Assembly (NCBI GenBank): GCA_028023455.1
Contig: JAQFVV010012400.1
Coordinates: 15,619,490-15,683,489 of the forward strand
Direction: 5' to 3'
DNA from: Epiperipatus broadwayi
Taxonomy: Eukaryota; Onychophora; Udeonychophora; Euonychophora; Peripatidae
DNA: 64,000 nt
The notes under the pieces are model-generated. The model ran no database searches. It saw nothing but the letters and a program-made list of their open reading frames with translations, and was not told the DNA's origin. The number at the start of each line of letters is the position of its first letter. Within the stretch, counting starts at the first letter, position 1. The position numbers and the translations under genes were made by a program. Positions 11,900 through 23,212 of the stretch are shown piece by piece.

Positions 11900-14800
11900 G
11901 TAAGTACGAATTTTAAAATTCAGTTAAAATTTTGTTCTTATTTGACTACTGCTTGTCTTATGATTATCTTCTAAACAGTATAATCTCTTTGGATATGAAA
12001 GTTTTTTTAATATATTAATTTATAACTATATACAAGCTATTTTCTTCTAAAAATTGTTTAGACATCATGATGTAGCATGAAATACGTATATTAGTGATTA
12101 TTTATCTTTTCAGCATATATGTGCTTGAGTGTATCAGTGTTATTAGATAGAGTGGAGAGTGGTGGGTCGTGTGAAAGTCTGTGCTCTTATACCCTATATA
12201 TTAGATATATAGACACAGGTATATAATAAGCCTGTGTTTCAGTTATTAAATATTTCATGGAATTCCGATTTTATATCCTTGGGGGTTTTTGATAATATTT
12301 TGATATGCAAATTATCTTCAGTAACTTTGAAATATTAATATAAAATAGTAAATTAAAAATGTCAATAGTAAGCTTGAATGTAAATATTTCTACAAGCTTT
12401 ATTCAAAATAAAAATTAAATTGCGAATTTTATAGATATTGGGCAAGTTTAATGTAAAAAAAAAACACTTTTTAGAATACAAGTAGATACTTAATACATCA
12501 TGTATTTATTATAAACAATATATTGCTAAGAATGAATGAATTTGATAAGCAAGGAATTAAAAACAAAAAACGTTTTTTTAATAATGAGTTAAAGTTAAAT
12601 ATGACAATTTTAGATGATATAGTTTTATTATATCTGCCATATAAAAGATTTACTAGATAACACAAGAATATATAATTAATATAAAGCAGATTTGAATTGT
12701 TGATTACATAATTGATGAAAAAATTAGCAGATTAAAATTATCCAATCAATAGATGATCTAATTTATTAGAAAAGTATATAATGGTTGGAGAGGTTGAGTT
12801 AAAAGAATGTTCAAGCCTTAAGTAGGCAACATCACTTTTACAAGGAAAGCTTATATACAAGATGATAACTTGGAGAAGGGAAGGATATGACAAAGGTAAA
12901 GACATTATATTAAATCACTAAAACATACAAGTACCACTTCTTATACTTAATCTGTTAAAATAGCAACTCTCCATATAATAATGCCATATAGGTTTGTGCA
13001 TCAAAATCTCTATATTGTATCCACTCGTCCAATATCTCCAGACTAGTTTCTAGCCTATGACTTTTATCACCGAGGAGCCTTTGATCTGATAGCATGACTT
13101 ACATCTTTGAATATAATGCAATCCTCCAGCAACCACTTTTATCTTAGTTAACTATAAAGTTACGAGCCTAAAATGAAAACAAGGTTTTAATACAAGCGAA
13201 TTCGCTTGTTTAGCCATACAGATCTGAACCTAGTTCAATATCTACATTTTGTTTTCTTTGGTTTATCATAGAATATTGAAGTATAGAAGATAGAAAAGGT
13301 AAAAAGAAAAATCTATCTTTTTTTCAGAGATAGTGGAGTTTTAGATGTTAAGAATTTTAGATAGAACTAGTAAAAATAATGTTTTGATAGAAACTAATGA
13401 TATTGTGCAGTAGTTTAATGAACTCTATGAATGTGAAGAAAATGATTGCTGGTGTACTATAGGAGTTGAATATTGAGGATTATTGTTGATTAAGATTTGC
13501 TGCATTAATATTGGGGATGATTTTATTAGAAATAAAGATTATTTTAAAAAAAGACATAATACCTTTATTTAAAAAGAAACAAAATATTGTTGTTTTTTTT
13601 TAATTGTACATTTTTTTTTTTTTAACTAGGGGGGATATGATAAAGAGAATAAAGAATATAGGAAATAGAAATGAAGAAAAAGGGTATATTTGCACTTAGA
13701 GAAGATAATAAGATAGAGGTAAATGTGAAATGAATAAAATGAAAAATTATATATAAATTGAGAAGAAATTTTAAGGGTAATGTCTGGAAGTAAGTATAAG
13801 AAAAAGAAAATTCTTAAAAAAAAGTGTGAAATATCAAAATAAAAATTGTTATCATAAATTTAAAAATTAGTAGAAGAAAGAATAAGAGGAAAAAAATTGG
13901 AAATATATTTGAGAAGGGAAGTACCATATTTCAGAAAATGTGGATAACTGAGGAGACATGATGATATTTCAGACAGGAATAAATATAAAAGCAATTATCA
14001 AAGAGGATATTTTAGAAACTAAGGAACAAATGAGGGTAAGTTTGAAAATGATAGAAAAATATAAATGTATGCAATAGTATGGAAAATGAGTATATATGGA
14101 AATGTTTGCTTGGAGAGATAAATTGAACATAAGTGATATGAATAATCATAGTAATGCAATTGATTGAATGAAGAATATGAGAAGGCATTATGAAAAACAA
14201 TGTGTGGGAAAGATGCAACAAAAATTGAAAATTAAATAGATATTTAATGTAGAGTTTATATAGACGAGTCATACTTTTGATTGTGTGGTGACAGATAAAT
14301 GAAAACTTAGGAAGATTAAAAACATTAAGGTTTTTGGTGAAAAATTTAAAAAAATTGGTAATCATAATTACATGTTGATGAAAAAAGTCTGAATTATCTT
14401 AAAGATTAGATTAAGAATTTGTTATAAGGATCAATTGAAATGGATGTTTTCAATAGAAGATGAATCTAAATTGAGCAGGTTTAATACTGTTTTGGAAAGA
14501 ATTTTGAGAGATGTGCAAAATATAAAAAATGGCATGATATGGTGAAGAAGATTGCAAATTGGATGTTTATTTAGAATTAATAGGATTAGATGGAGTAAAC
14601 AAATTTTAGAAAATATAAAAGAATGCCAATTAGGCAGGATAAAGAGACTGTTAAGAAACAAGAGAGGAGCAAGTGAAGATTAGGTGAAATGATGGTTATT
14701 TAAGAAATGAGTAGATAGAATTATGATAGAAATGGGTGCCAGAAGGATGCTTATTAAAAATTTATTTTAGAAAATAAAATAAAAGTTATTGCATTGGTAA

Positions 14801-15184
14801 ATGCAGAGTGAAAACAGTATGAGAATAGAGAGAACTTAAAATAATGGTCATTATGATTGTAATAAAAAGCCTGGATGATAGATCTAAAAAAGAATTAATT
14901 AAATATATGTATTAAAATATAAATATATGTATTAAAATAATAGAAACTACTACTTGTGATTAAACTTGTCTTCTGGCAGAAACTTTATATACTTTGTTAC
15001 TTCTAAAATATCAAAACCTAAACTAGTTATTACCATAAAATCAATTTGCACATATTCAAAGTTATTACTGGCTAAAAATAAATCCAAATTTTGATTTACT
15101 TTTGGCTAATATTGATAATTTTGAATAGAAGTAATTTGATTTTATTGATACTTGTATATTATTGTTTATCTATTTTATATATAG
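11900..15184 (+). other. Intron 1 (3.3 kb)
   Basis: GTAAGT donor and TATATATAG acceptor. The contents are AT-rich, without clear transposon protein. From about 13300 to 14760 the + strand is visibly purine-rich and poor in C. This could be a heavily decayed A-rich retroelement sense strand, but no domain can be named. Long - strand frames here (14012-14365, 14431-14661) have biased, low-complexity translations and I reject them as genes. A perfect 18-bp palindrome lies at 13192-13209. Confidence 0.5.
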
Positions 15185-15371
15185 AATATGAAAGATGTGA
15201 AGTCATTTTCTTCACCAGTTGTTAAGATATCTGAAAAGACTTATACAATATTACCTCCAAAAAATCCAGTTTTACAAAGGCTATGTTTAAAATGGAAAAA
15301 TTTCAACATAAATTCATTTTCTGAAAATATTCAAAATGACGAAACTGCTAAAATGGAATCTTCATTAGAAA
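15185..15371 (+). CDS. Host gene, exon 2
   Basis: The acceptor TTTTATATATAG is followed by an in-frame AAT-ATG. The exon is open for 187 bases and ends before the donor GTAAGT (15372), leaving one base (A) of a split codon. It encodes a moderately hydrophobic segment including SEKTYTILPPKNPVLQRL and CLKWKNFNI, then an acidic end. This is the only part of the protein that looks as if it might fold, and so the best segment for a homology search. Entry phase 0 fits exon 1 and exit phase 1 fits exon 3 (A plus TT gives Ile). I do not recognise the family. Confidence 0.75.
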
Positions 15372-15444
15372 GTAAGTTCTAATTTATATTTATGTATATA
15401 TTATTTATTAAGTTTTATTCAAAATATGTAGTATATATTTATAA

Positions 15445-15511
15445 ATGAAACATTTTTGGGAAACTATTCAAAAAGAAGAAATTACTAAAACAGAATCTTC
15501 ATTTGAAAGTA
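15445..15511 (+). pseudogene. Duplicated remnant of the end of exon 2
   Basis: About 65 bp here repeat the 3' end of exon 2 and its donor, displaced by 137 bp. The real GAAAATATTCAAAATGACGA corresponds to GAAACTATTCAAAAAGAAGA, and both end GAATCTTCATT(A/T)GAAAGTAAG. The frame of the matching part is intact, but a TAA lies just upstream and no proper acceptor precedes it, so it is probably not spliced in. The substitutions preserve an acidic, similar peptide. It looks like a partial tandem duplication of exon 2 that has since diverged. Confidence 0.65.
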
Positions 15512-15599
15512 AGATGCTGTATGTTTGTGATGATGATATTTTAATTGTAATTATCATCATCATCATCAAACATTATCAGACCACTGCAGGATGAAGGTC

Positions 15600-16100
15600 T
15601 CTCCAAGTTCAATCCATCTTCTCCAATCTTTAGCTTCTCTTCTCCATATCACCCCTGCACACTTTCTTATTTCATCCATCCATTTCACATGTGGCCTCTT
15701 TCTGGGTCTTTTACAATCTCTTGGAAACCAGTTTAAGATTTCAATTGTCCATCTATTATCATCTCTTCTAGCAGTATGTCCAGCCCAACTCCACTTCAGT
15801 CTTTTAATTTTTTCAATGAGGTCAGTAACACATGTTTGCTGTCTTACCCATATATTGCGTTTTTCGATCTCTTCTTGTTACTCCCAACATGCATCTCTCC
15901 ATACTTCTTTGGGTGGTCTGAAGTCTCTGTATTGCTCTTCTATTAAGTGTCCAAGTCTCAGATCCATAAGTAAGAACTGGTAAAACACATTTATTAAAAA
16001 CCTTCCTTTTCAAACACATAGGCATATTTCCTTTTAGTATCAAGTTATTTCTACCAAAAGCACTCCAACCAAGTTTAATTCTATGATTAATTTCATCCAT
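15600..16100 (-). pseudogene. RTE C-terminal region
   Basis: The open part (15822-16100) carries LTYGSETWTLN, a motif seen after the thumb in RTE and related LINEs. Beyond it, in shifted frames down to about 15600, the translation shows W-G-H and KRPRKRP-like stretches before the microsatellite tail. No enzymatic role is assigned to this region. Confidence 0.75.
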
Positions 16101-16156
16101 TATGTTTCCATCTGTATTAATAATCTGACCAAGGTATTTGTAACTGTTAACTTCTT

Positions 16157-16882
16157 CTAACTCATCATAACAATCTTTATTTTCATATTTTGAGAAAATC
16201 CATTAAACATTCTTTCTTTAGTTCTACTTTCATCTGATAACTCCTGCAACATTTCCTGCAGCTCTAAAGCATTATTTGCAAAAACAACTACATCATCTGC
16301 AAAATCTAAATGACTTAAATAATCTCCATTTACTTTCACTCCTTTAGCTTCCCATTTTAATCCACAAAATACTTTTTGCAGCACTGCTGTAAAAAGTTTT
16401 GGAGATATGGAGTCACCCTGTCTTACACCCTTCTCAATGTTGACTTTCCCAGTATCATTATGTAATCTAATTGTTGCTGTTGCATTTTTATAAATATTCT
16501 TTAAAATATGACAATATCCTGGATCTATACCTTGATGATCCAATGCTTTAATCACTGAAGAAATGTTTATAGAATCAAATGCCTTTTCATAATCTACAAA
16601 TCCAAAACATAATGGCAACTCATATTCATTTGTCCTTTCTATAACTTCTCTCAATACCTGGATATGATCTACTGTACTAAAACCACTTTTAAATCCAGCT
16701 TGTTCTCTTGGTTGGTGGAAATCCAATGTTCTCTGTGGACAAGTTGTAATTATCTTAGTAAAAATTTTATATAAAACTGATAAAAGACTGATAGGTCTGT
16801 AATTTCTAATAGCTTCTTTATCACCTTTTTTAAATATTAATATTAACTGCATTCTTCCAATCATCTGGTACATCTTTATCAT
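16157..16882 (-). pseudogene. RTE reverse transcriptase core
   Basis: This is the polymerase core of the LINE: FKKGDKEAIRNYRPISLLS (residues 17-35), motif A FVDYEKAFDS (95-104), motif B RQGDSISP (154-161) and motif C FADD (194-197), with the catalytic aspartates present. The end is scrambled after about residue 215, where sequence present in the copy at 36.3-37.1 kb is missing, so a deletion removed part of the thumb. Confidence 0.9.
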
Positions 16883-17735
16883 TTAGACATTTGGTATATA
16901 ACTTTGCTAAAAAATTTTCTATTTCTTCACCTGCTTCTTTTAATATATCAATTATAATTCCATCATTACCTGGAGCCTTTCCTTTCTTCATACATTTAAT
17001 TGCATGTCTCACTTCTTCATTTAAAATTCTGGGCAATTCTGAAGATGTAATAGATATAGGAGGTACTTGTTCTTTATTACTATATAATTCTTGATAAAAG
17101 TCTTCTACCCATTTCATGATGTCATCTCTCTTTTTAGTAATAATTCCATCTTTTTTTCTTATTGCAGATATAAATTTCCTACCAATACCAAAATGTTGTT
17201 TTACACTCTTGAGATTTTTATTCTCTTCTACAGCTTTCCTTGCTAGTTCACAGTTATACTTTCTTATATCATTTTCAACTCTTTTCCATACCATTTTACA
17301 AAATTCGAGATATTCAATCCTTTTTAATGCATCATTTTTGTATATCTTCATATTCCTTCTTTTCTTCATAAATTCTCTAGTCTCAGTAGAAATTTTATTG
17401 GTCAATTGCTGCTTTTTTCTACCAGCTATCTTTGTTGCAGTTTTTAAAAGTGTATCAGTTATTTTCATATTAATTTCATTCAAATCTGAATCATGTTCAA
17501 AATCTACTAATACTTGAAACCGATTTGTAAGTTCTAATTTAAATTCATTAGAATGTTTCTGAAGATTAGGAATATCAACTGTAAATATTGTTTTTCTTAA
17601 TAATTTTTGTCTCTCTAGTTTTGCATTAACACGTATCTTACATCTTACTAATCGATGATCACTTCCTGTGTTAAATTTATTAAGAACATTACAATCTTGA
17701 AATATGTATTTTCTGTTAGTCAAAATATAATCCAA
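16830..17735 (-). pseudogene. RTE endonuclease end and linker to RT
   Basis: The frame opens with MDYILTNRK followed by SDHRLV, the C-terminal SDH motif of the endonuclease. A long basic, helical linker follows, then KKGKAPGNDGI, which precedes RT motif 1-2 in this clade. It ends in a shift at DDWKNAV. The RT continues in another frame from 16882. The 301 codons are intact, which is long for a dead copy and suggests moderate age. Confidence 0.85.
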
Positions 17736-17926
17736 TTCTGCTGTACCTTCATTTGGATGCTTCCATGTCCATTTCCTTTTAATATTTTTCTCAAAAAAAA
17801 GAATTCATAATATAAAGTTTTTCTTTTTCTGCAAACTCCACAAGTCAATGTCCTCTCTCATTTCTATTACCATAACCAAAATTACCTACAGCACTTTCAT
17901 CTTTCATTTGTTTACCAATTCTAGCA

Positions 17927-18394
17927 TTAAAGTCTCCCATAACAATTTTTAAAATGTTGTTTACTCTGATCAAAAGCCTTTTGTACATCCATATAAAAAT
18001 CTTCTACTACTTCATCACTATGAGAACTTGTTGGGGCATAAACCTGAATTATCTGCATTTGGTATCTGCTATTCAGTTGTATAACTAATCTTGCCACACT
18101 GTCCGATGCACAATCAATCTCTACACTGTTTGTTGTTCTTCCACTTTTTTTTATAATAAATCCTACTCCACTTGTATTTCCAATATTTGTGCCTTTATAA
18201 TAGAGTACATGTCCACTTTTTAAATCAATTGTCTCTTCACCTTTTCTTCTAACTTCACAAAGTCCAATAATGGCCCATTTAATATAAGACAGTTCTTCTA
18301 ATTCTTGCAATCTTCCTTCACTTGAAAGTGATCTGCAGTTGTAAGTACCTAAATAAAAAGTCGTCATCAAATGGCAGCCTGCGTCCGCAATCAA
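17927..18394 (-). pseudogene. RTE endonuclease domain, N-terminal part
   Basis: This exonuclease III/AP endonuclease-like domain nicks target DNA to prime reverse transcription. Visible are LGTYNCRSL near the start, IGLCEVRRKGEE (the metal-binding Glu region), GVGFI and QVYAPTS. The frame ends at a one-base shift near 17940. The next frame then gives MGDFNARIG, the expected following motif, so the domain continued but is broken here. Such proteins are often annotated in databases as craniofacial development protein 2-like. Confidence 0.85.
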
Positions 18395-19365
18395 GGGATT
18401 CTTAGCACCCTCCGCTTTCGGTCACCAACCGTTGCCTTGGTTGGGGATTTTACAGACTCCTGGGAATAAGGGTCATGATTTATTTTTGTCTGTCATAATT
18501 GTATGTATCTATTGGAAAAATATTTATCATTTACACAAACATTCATCCTGCCTTATCAGGCAACTGAGAAGAAAGACCATGGTGTTTCTTGATCTTAAAC
18601 TTAGAGGTAAAAAGCCAATAAACTCACCAGACTGGCTAATGTGTGTTGGTGAGCAGCCCATCCATGTTCGTATTCTATATGAATAATCACTTAATAATAA
18701 CAACTGCAACGATAAGAACGTATGGAGTGGACATTAGGAATTTGCCCTGCTCGGTTCTTTTAAGGTCTCCAAAAGGAATCCAAAGTTCAAACTTTATTTA
18801 CATTTTTCCAAAATACATTCTATTATTGATAATAGCCCATAGGTTAATATGTAACACAACATTTTGATCAGTGTTATTCTCTTTTTTCAAGTGATGCTGA
18901 ATTGACCAATGACAGTACTAGTAAAGGAATCAAACCAGGAACTTTTAGCTTCATGATTATTGAATTAGAGCTTTTCAAACTGGGAGCCATAGCCCATTGG
19001 GAGGCTGCAAAGGTTGTCAAGGGGAGCCATGAAAATTATATTCAGCTATATTGTTTATTTTACAATTTATATATGTCAGCATTATAAATACCAGGAAATA
19101 GTTTTACTTGTGCAGCTTACTAATTTTGTCTTATTAATAAGTATCACTGTTATTAATGCTTTTGATAATTCATTAAAAATTTAACACCTAGATGAATAAA
19201 TAACAAGTAAAAATGATGTATTTATAGAGATCAGTCAATCAATGACAGTAAAGATAACAGAGCGTATGAATCACTGTAACAAAGAACTTGAGTCACGAGC
19301 AATAGTGACTCGTATCCTACGAGAATTGGCAGCACCATCTAGTTGCATTAATAAAAAATAGGGAG

Positions 19366-19803
19366 TTGGAGAGATGGAGAACTAGTATGGAGGGTAAGAA
19401 GAGTTTAAATATATATAGAAGTAAACGGAATATTGGATGTGAGTTGATTTATGATAATAGTAAGGAAAGTAGTTTATTATTTAAGGCTCGAACGGGATCT
19501 TTAGCAACAAGAGAATATACATATAAATGGAAAACTATGGCTGATTTAGTGTGCAAATTGTGTAAGGAAGGTATAGAAAATATTAGGCATCTGTTGATTG
19601 AATGTAAATGCTTGAAAGCAGAAAGGGTACAGATAATGAAGTTATGGGAGAATAGACATGAACAAAGTGACTATACAGAAAGTGAGTTATTAGGTTTTAT
19701 GTTGGGTTTGCGAAGAGATAAGGGGGATTTAGATATAAAGGTCATAGAGTTGACAAAGATTATGTTGTGGAAATGGGATGGGGCAGAATATGGGAAGACT
19801 TGA
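19366..19803 (+). pseudogene. LINE ORF2 C-terminus with zinc-binding motif
   Basis: A 145-codon open frame ends at TGA 19801-19803. It shows a W-x4-M-x-K-x2-L-x2-YR start, IYDNSKESSLLFKARTGSL, then C63, C66, H75 and C80 in the CKLCKEG...RHLLIEC arrangement. That is the zinc-binding tail found after the RT in many arthropod LINEs, often labelled tick transposon in databases. The RT itself is absent, so this is a 5'-truncated insertion. Its 3' untranslated end contains TTGACTTCGTTTAAGGAGAA at 19864-19883, found again at 21321-21340. Confidence 0.75.
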
Positions 19804-20516
19804 GTGGGGAATGGAAAATAAAGTGGTTAACAGGTTTATTTGGGCATAAATGCTGAGATATTCTTGACTTCGTTTAAGGAGAAGCCAAATACATCGCATT
19901 GCATCACACCCCAGATGGCAAGAGGCAGAAAATATTATGCAGAAAAAATTTGTAAATATGATATTTCTTACTTGAAATAAGGATTTGTGCCTTCATATAA
20001 TGATCCACACAAGCTTACGTGTGTACCCTAACAGAAATAATCAAATGTTAGTATGAAATCAGGAATACTTAGTTATCATTTAGATAATGTACATAGTGAA
20101 TTTAAGAGTAAGCCATTTGAATTTTTTGAAAGAAACGCAGAAGAATTAAAATGGTAAACATTTTTTTTTAAAACATACTAAATTAAATGACAAATTAGTA
20201 AAAGTTTCTTTCAAAATTGATTCATTAATTGCTAAAATCTTTTATAATTGGAAAAGATATTATTTTAACTATCAGTAATAAAAATTTGCGAAATTTTCCA
20301 TTGTTCCAAAATATTAGATCCTTTTTTTTCTGTTTCCAGTGACACAATTAAAAATAAGAAAAAATAGCATTGCCAATAATATATCTAACCATATCACAAA
20401 TCAAGCAAAGTACTACACCCGGGTCTCGTTTTATGCGGATTTATTTAATGCAATTTCGAAGTTATGCGATTCATGTTTCTTCTTAATATCTTTGTATGCT
20501 CTTTTCTTTTATGCGA

Positions 20517-20646
20517 TAAAAATTATTAGATCAGAAGTCTGGCTCTGATAATGCGCTATTACTTTGAATATTATAAATTTCGCACACTCACGTCATATTT
20601 AAAGTAATAGCGCATTATCGGAGTTCGACTTCCATCTAATAATTTC
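20517..20646. mobile_element. Palindromic mini-element nested in the TIR transposon
   Basis: Two arms of about 50 bp, 20517-20570 and 20595-20646, are near-perfect reverse complements: both read AATTATTAGAT, then AAGTC, then GATAATGCGCTATTACTTT. A loop of about 25 bp separates them. Copy 2 of the host transposon lacks this hairpin at the equivalent place. This is a foldback or MITE insertion. Confidence 0.75.
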
Positions 20647-21315
20647 AATATTTTCAGCGCTTTATAATAGTACTGTAATAGATTTTATGCAATAAAGAAG
20701 TTCATAATTCACTTAAAATCAGAATTTCCCCATTTTATATACACACATTAAATTTTACAAGACTATAATGTAAATCTGTTCAAACGTTATAGATGAAAAA
20801 TACTATGTATGTTGTTGTTTTTGCATTTTAAATCACGTTCTATTTTTGCTTTTTATAAAAAGAGTACGTAATCAATTAATCATTTAGTGTCCGCAAGTTT
20901 ATTTTTAAAAGGTGAGTAACAGCGGTGGGCACAATTAAATTTGACAATTAAAATCTGATTTTTAATTGTAATTAACAATTTAAAAATTACGTAACGTGAT
21001 CTGAAATTAAGGTGATGTGAAACGATGAAATTTGATTTTTAAACGGAATTGAAAATTAAAAAATTAAAGACAAAAATAAGAATTTAATTTTTAATTGTTA
21101 GTTTTAATTAAATTTTGCCCAACAGTGGTGAGTCGGTGTCTTTTTATTATCGTAAGTCTAAGTTCTTATTTTTATTTTAAACTTTTAGTTTACTCTAACG
21201 GAGAGAAAAAAAACACCCAAGAAAATGAATTTCTTTGGAAACAAAAATTTCAATTTTAGATCGCTTAGCGAAATGGGAAGGATCAACAGCGATTGGAAAA
21301 CGTTTTAGTTGTATT

Positions 21316-21365
21316 TCCTCTTGACTTCGTTTAAGGAGAAGCTACAGTACCTCACATCACATCAC
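21316..21365 (+). repeat. Short copy of a LINE 3' tail
   Basis: TTGACTTCGTTTAAGGAGAA at 21321-21340 is identical to 19864-19883 downstream of the LINE ORF end, and is followed by a (CACAT)n-like run. This is probably an extremely 5'-truncated copy of the same LINE. Confidence 0.6.
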
Positions 21366-22039
21366 ATCATGACGAATCTGATGTCTCAAATAGCGATAAT
21401 GATTAAAATACCATACATGTATGAAAAAAATGTAAATTACGCATAAAAATATATTGTTTTGAATAAAATTAAATACTGTAGTTAATAAAAAAAGTAAAAA
21501 AAGTTTGTCTTGTATCAATTTTTTTCAAATTTGAAATTTTTTATTAGTCATATTTTATTTTTTTATATTTTTTTTTTATGCGAATTTTAAAGTAATTTTA
21601 CATTGTTGCTTTGCTTTTCTGCGATTTTTGGAAAATTACAGTATGTACCCCCCATTTTTCAAGGTAAGGTAAGTCTATTTTTGTGCACATTTTCTGAGGA
21701 ACCTATTTACTGCATAAAACGAGACCCAGGTGTATATTTGTTTTATGACTCGAGTCTACTGACAATATGAATAATGCTAAATTAATGTTTTTGTCCTTTA
21801 CCTTTATAATTTGCAAATTCATGAGGACCTGCTGTATTGTAGAAATCTATCTCTTCAGGGAAAACTAAAGAAAGAGATATATTTGAAAAGGTGAATAACT
21901 TTTTTTTTTTATGTAGAAAATGTGCTTAAATTATAAAATTTACATTAGAATTTGCACTGATGTGAGTTGCAGCTTTCAGGATTTATAGGAGAATGCAAGA
22001 TATGTTTCCACAGAGAAAACCTAGTATTTCAAGATATGG

Positions 22040-22925
22040 ACCAATCATTTTGCCAGGTGTTATCAGCACCTCTGATAGAAGACTTGAATTTTATACCAAG
22101 AGATGGACTCCAATTCTGAATCTCATTTATATCACACAAATAAGATGGCTATCTTGTGGTAAAGTTCTAAAAGCAGTTTTAATATTAAAAGATGAATTAC
22201 AAATTTTTTTTCTTGATAAAATCCCACATTAGCATCTCGTTTTTAAAATCAAAATTGGATGTTTGCTTTTTTACTGATGGATTTTTTTAAAAAAAATAAA
22301 TGAATCGAATCTTACTATGAGGAAAAAAGTATGAATATATTAACGATAAACACAAAATAGCAACTATTTCCAAATAAACATTCAACATGATTAAAAGTTT
22401 TAGGGATAATAATAGAGGAATGTTTGCTTCTCTCCACGAATTTCTTAAAAGCAAATCACATTTTGGTATCAGCAGAAAGTAAAAGAATAATAATCACATC
22501 AAAAATTTTTGATAATTTTTTTTGGAAAATACTTTGCTAACTTAATGAAAATAAAGGATATGATTGGATAAAAATGCTATTTATTTTATCCCTACAATTT
22601 AACAATCTCCCAGTATCATCTCAAGAAGAACTAGTTGACTTGAGAGCAGATTCAATCCTTGAATCAGAATTTTCTAATAATGATTTGACAGAATTTTGGA
22701 CCTAGCAACAGAAAGAATATATTGGTAAAACATAGTCTTGAATATTTGGGTTCTGTTCGCATCCACATTTTTGCAAAATTGTATTTCATCACTACTACTA
22801 ATTAAAAATATGCATAGATCTTGTTTATCAACTTTGAAAAAAAATCTAAGAATTGTTCTGTCAATTATATCACTTGCTATTGATTTTTTTTTTTGTGTGT
22901 AGTAATATTCAAACACTTGCATCAC
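22040..22925 (+). pseudogene. hAT transposase C-terminal remnant (ZBED5-like)
   Basis: The open frame to 22232 ends with IRWLSCGKVLKAV, the conserved WLSxGKVL stretch of ZBED5/FAM200-type hAT transposases. Further translated pieces follow in shifting frames: FPLLSEFL-like, an LRADSILESEF region around 22640 and a final LSII/PLAID-like tail near 22880. The order matches the family's C-terminal dimerisation region. There are many stops, and the catalytic N-terminal two thirds are gone. Confidence 0.65.
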
Positions 22926-23212
22926 ATTAACTCATTAAAATCACTGTAGTTGTATTATTCCATTTTTGTTCTAATTATTATTAATGAGTTTTGGGTTTCA
23001 TATTTTATGGTCTTTGTAACAATTGCAATTTTTTAAGTATTTTGTATTATAATGAAAATATAAATAAGAAAATTATTTAAATAAACTAAATATAAATACA
23101 TAAAATTGTATAAAAACAGAAAATGTCTCTATTAGGAATTTTTTCTTTTGAGGACTGCAAATATTTCTAGATCCCAAGGGAGCCTTTATATCAATCAGTT
23201 AGAGAAGCACTG

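Larger units (their letters stand above)
15553..18480 (-). mobile_element. RTE-type non-LTR retrotransposon, nearly complete but dead
   Basis: Read on the - strand, the domains run in the order AP-like endonuclease (about 18400-17740), linker, reverse transcriptase (about 17100-16200) and C-terminal region (16100-15600). The element ends in a short (ATC/GAT)n tract at 15553-15568. A single ORF of this layout with a short microsatellite tail is typical of RTE elements. At least four frameshifts or gaps interrupt it (near 17940, 17800, 16860 and 16190). It lies in intron 2, antisense to the host gene. Shorter sense copies occur at 27380-31285 and 35247-37405. Confidence 0.85.
20416..21732. mobile_element. 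TA-flanked TIR transposon, non-autonomous (copy 1)
   Basis: The left end CACCCGGGTCTCGTTTTATG and the right end (reverse complement CACCTGGGTCTCGTTTTATG) form terminal inverted repeats directly flanked by TA on both sides (20414-20415 and 21733-21734). This is the signature of Tc1/mariner-pogo-type insertion. No transposase is visible. Copy 2 (42473-43343) shares both ends and much of the interior. Copy 1 has gained a palindromic element (20517-20646) and a short LINE tail (about 21316-21365). Confidence 0.75.
18966..23212 (+). mobile_element. hAT element ruin holding later insertions
   Basis: The left end (about 18966) reads GCTTTTCAAACTGGGAGCC and the right end, read on the - strand from 23212, begins CAGTGCTTCTCTAACTG and reaches GGCTCCCTTGGG, so the two ends form diverged terminal inverted repeats of hAT style. 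Only the C-terminal part of a transposase survives (about 22040-22925). The interior was filled with a LINE tail (19366-19890) and a TA-flanked TIR element (20416-21732). I could not find a convincing 8-bp target duplication. Confidence 0.55.

Noticed and set aside
14012-14661. Two - strand open frames in intron 1
   Set aside because: Their composition (Phe, Ile, His, Leu) reflects the purine-rich opposite strand. There is no domain, and neighbouring codons lack any coding signal.
16891-17517. + strand open frames across the RTE element
   Set aside because: They are shadows of the - strand RTE ORF.
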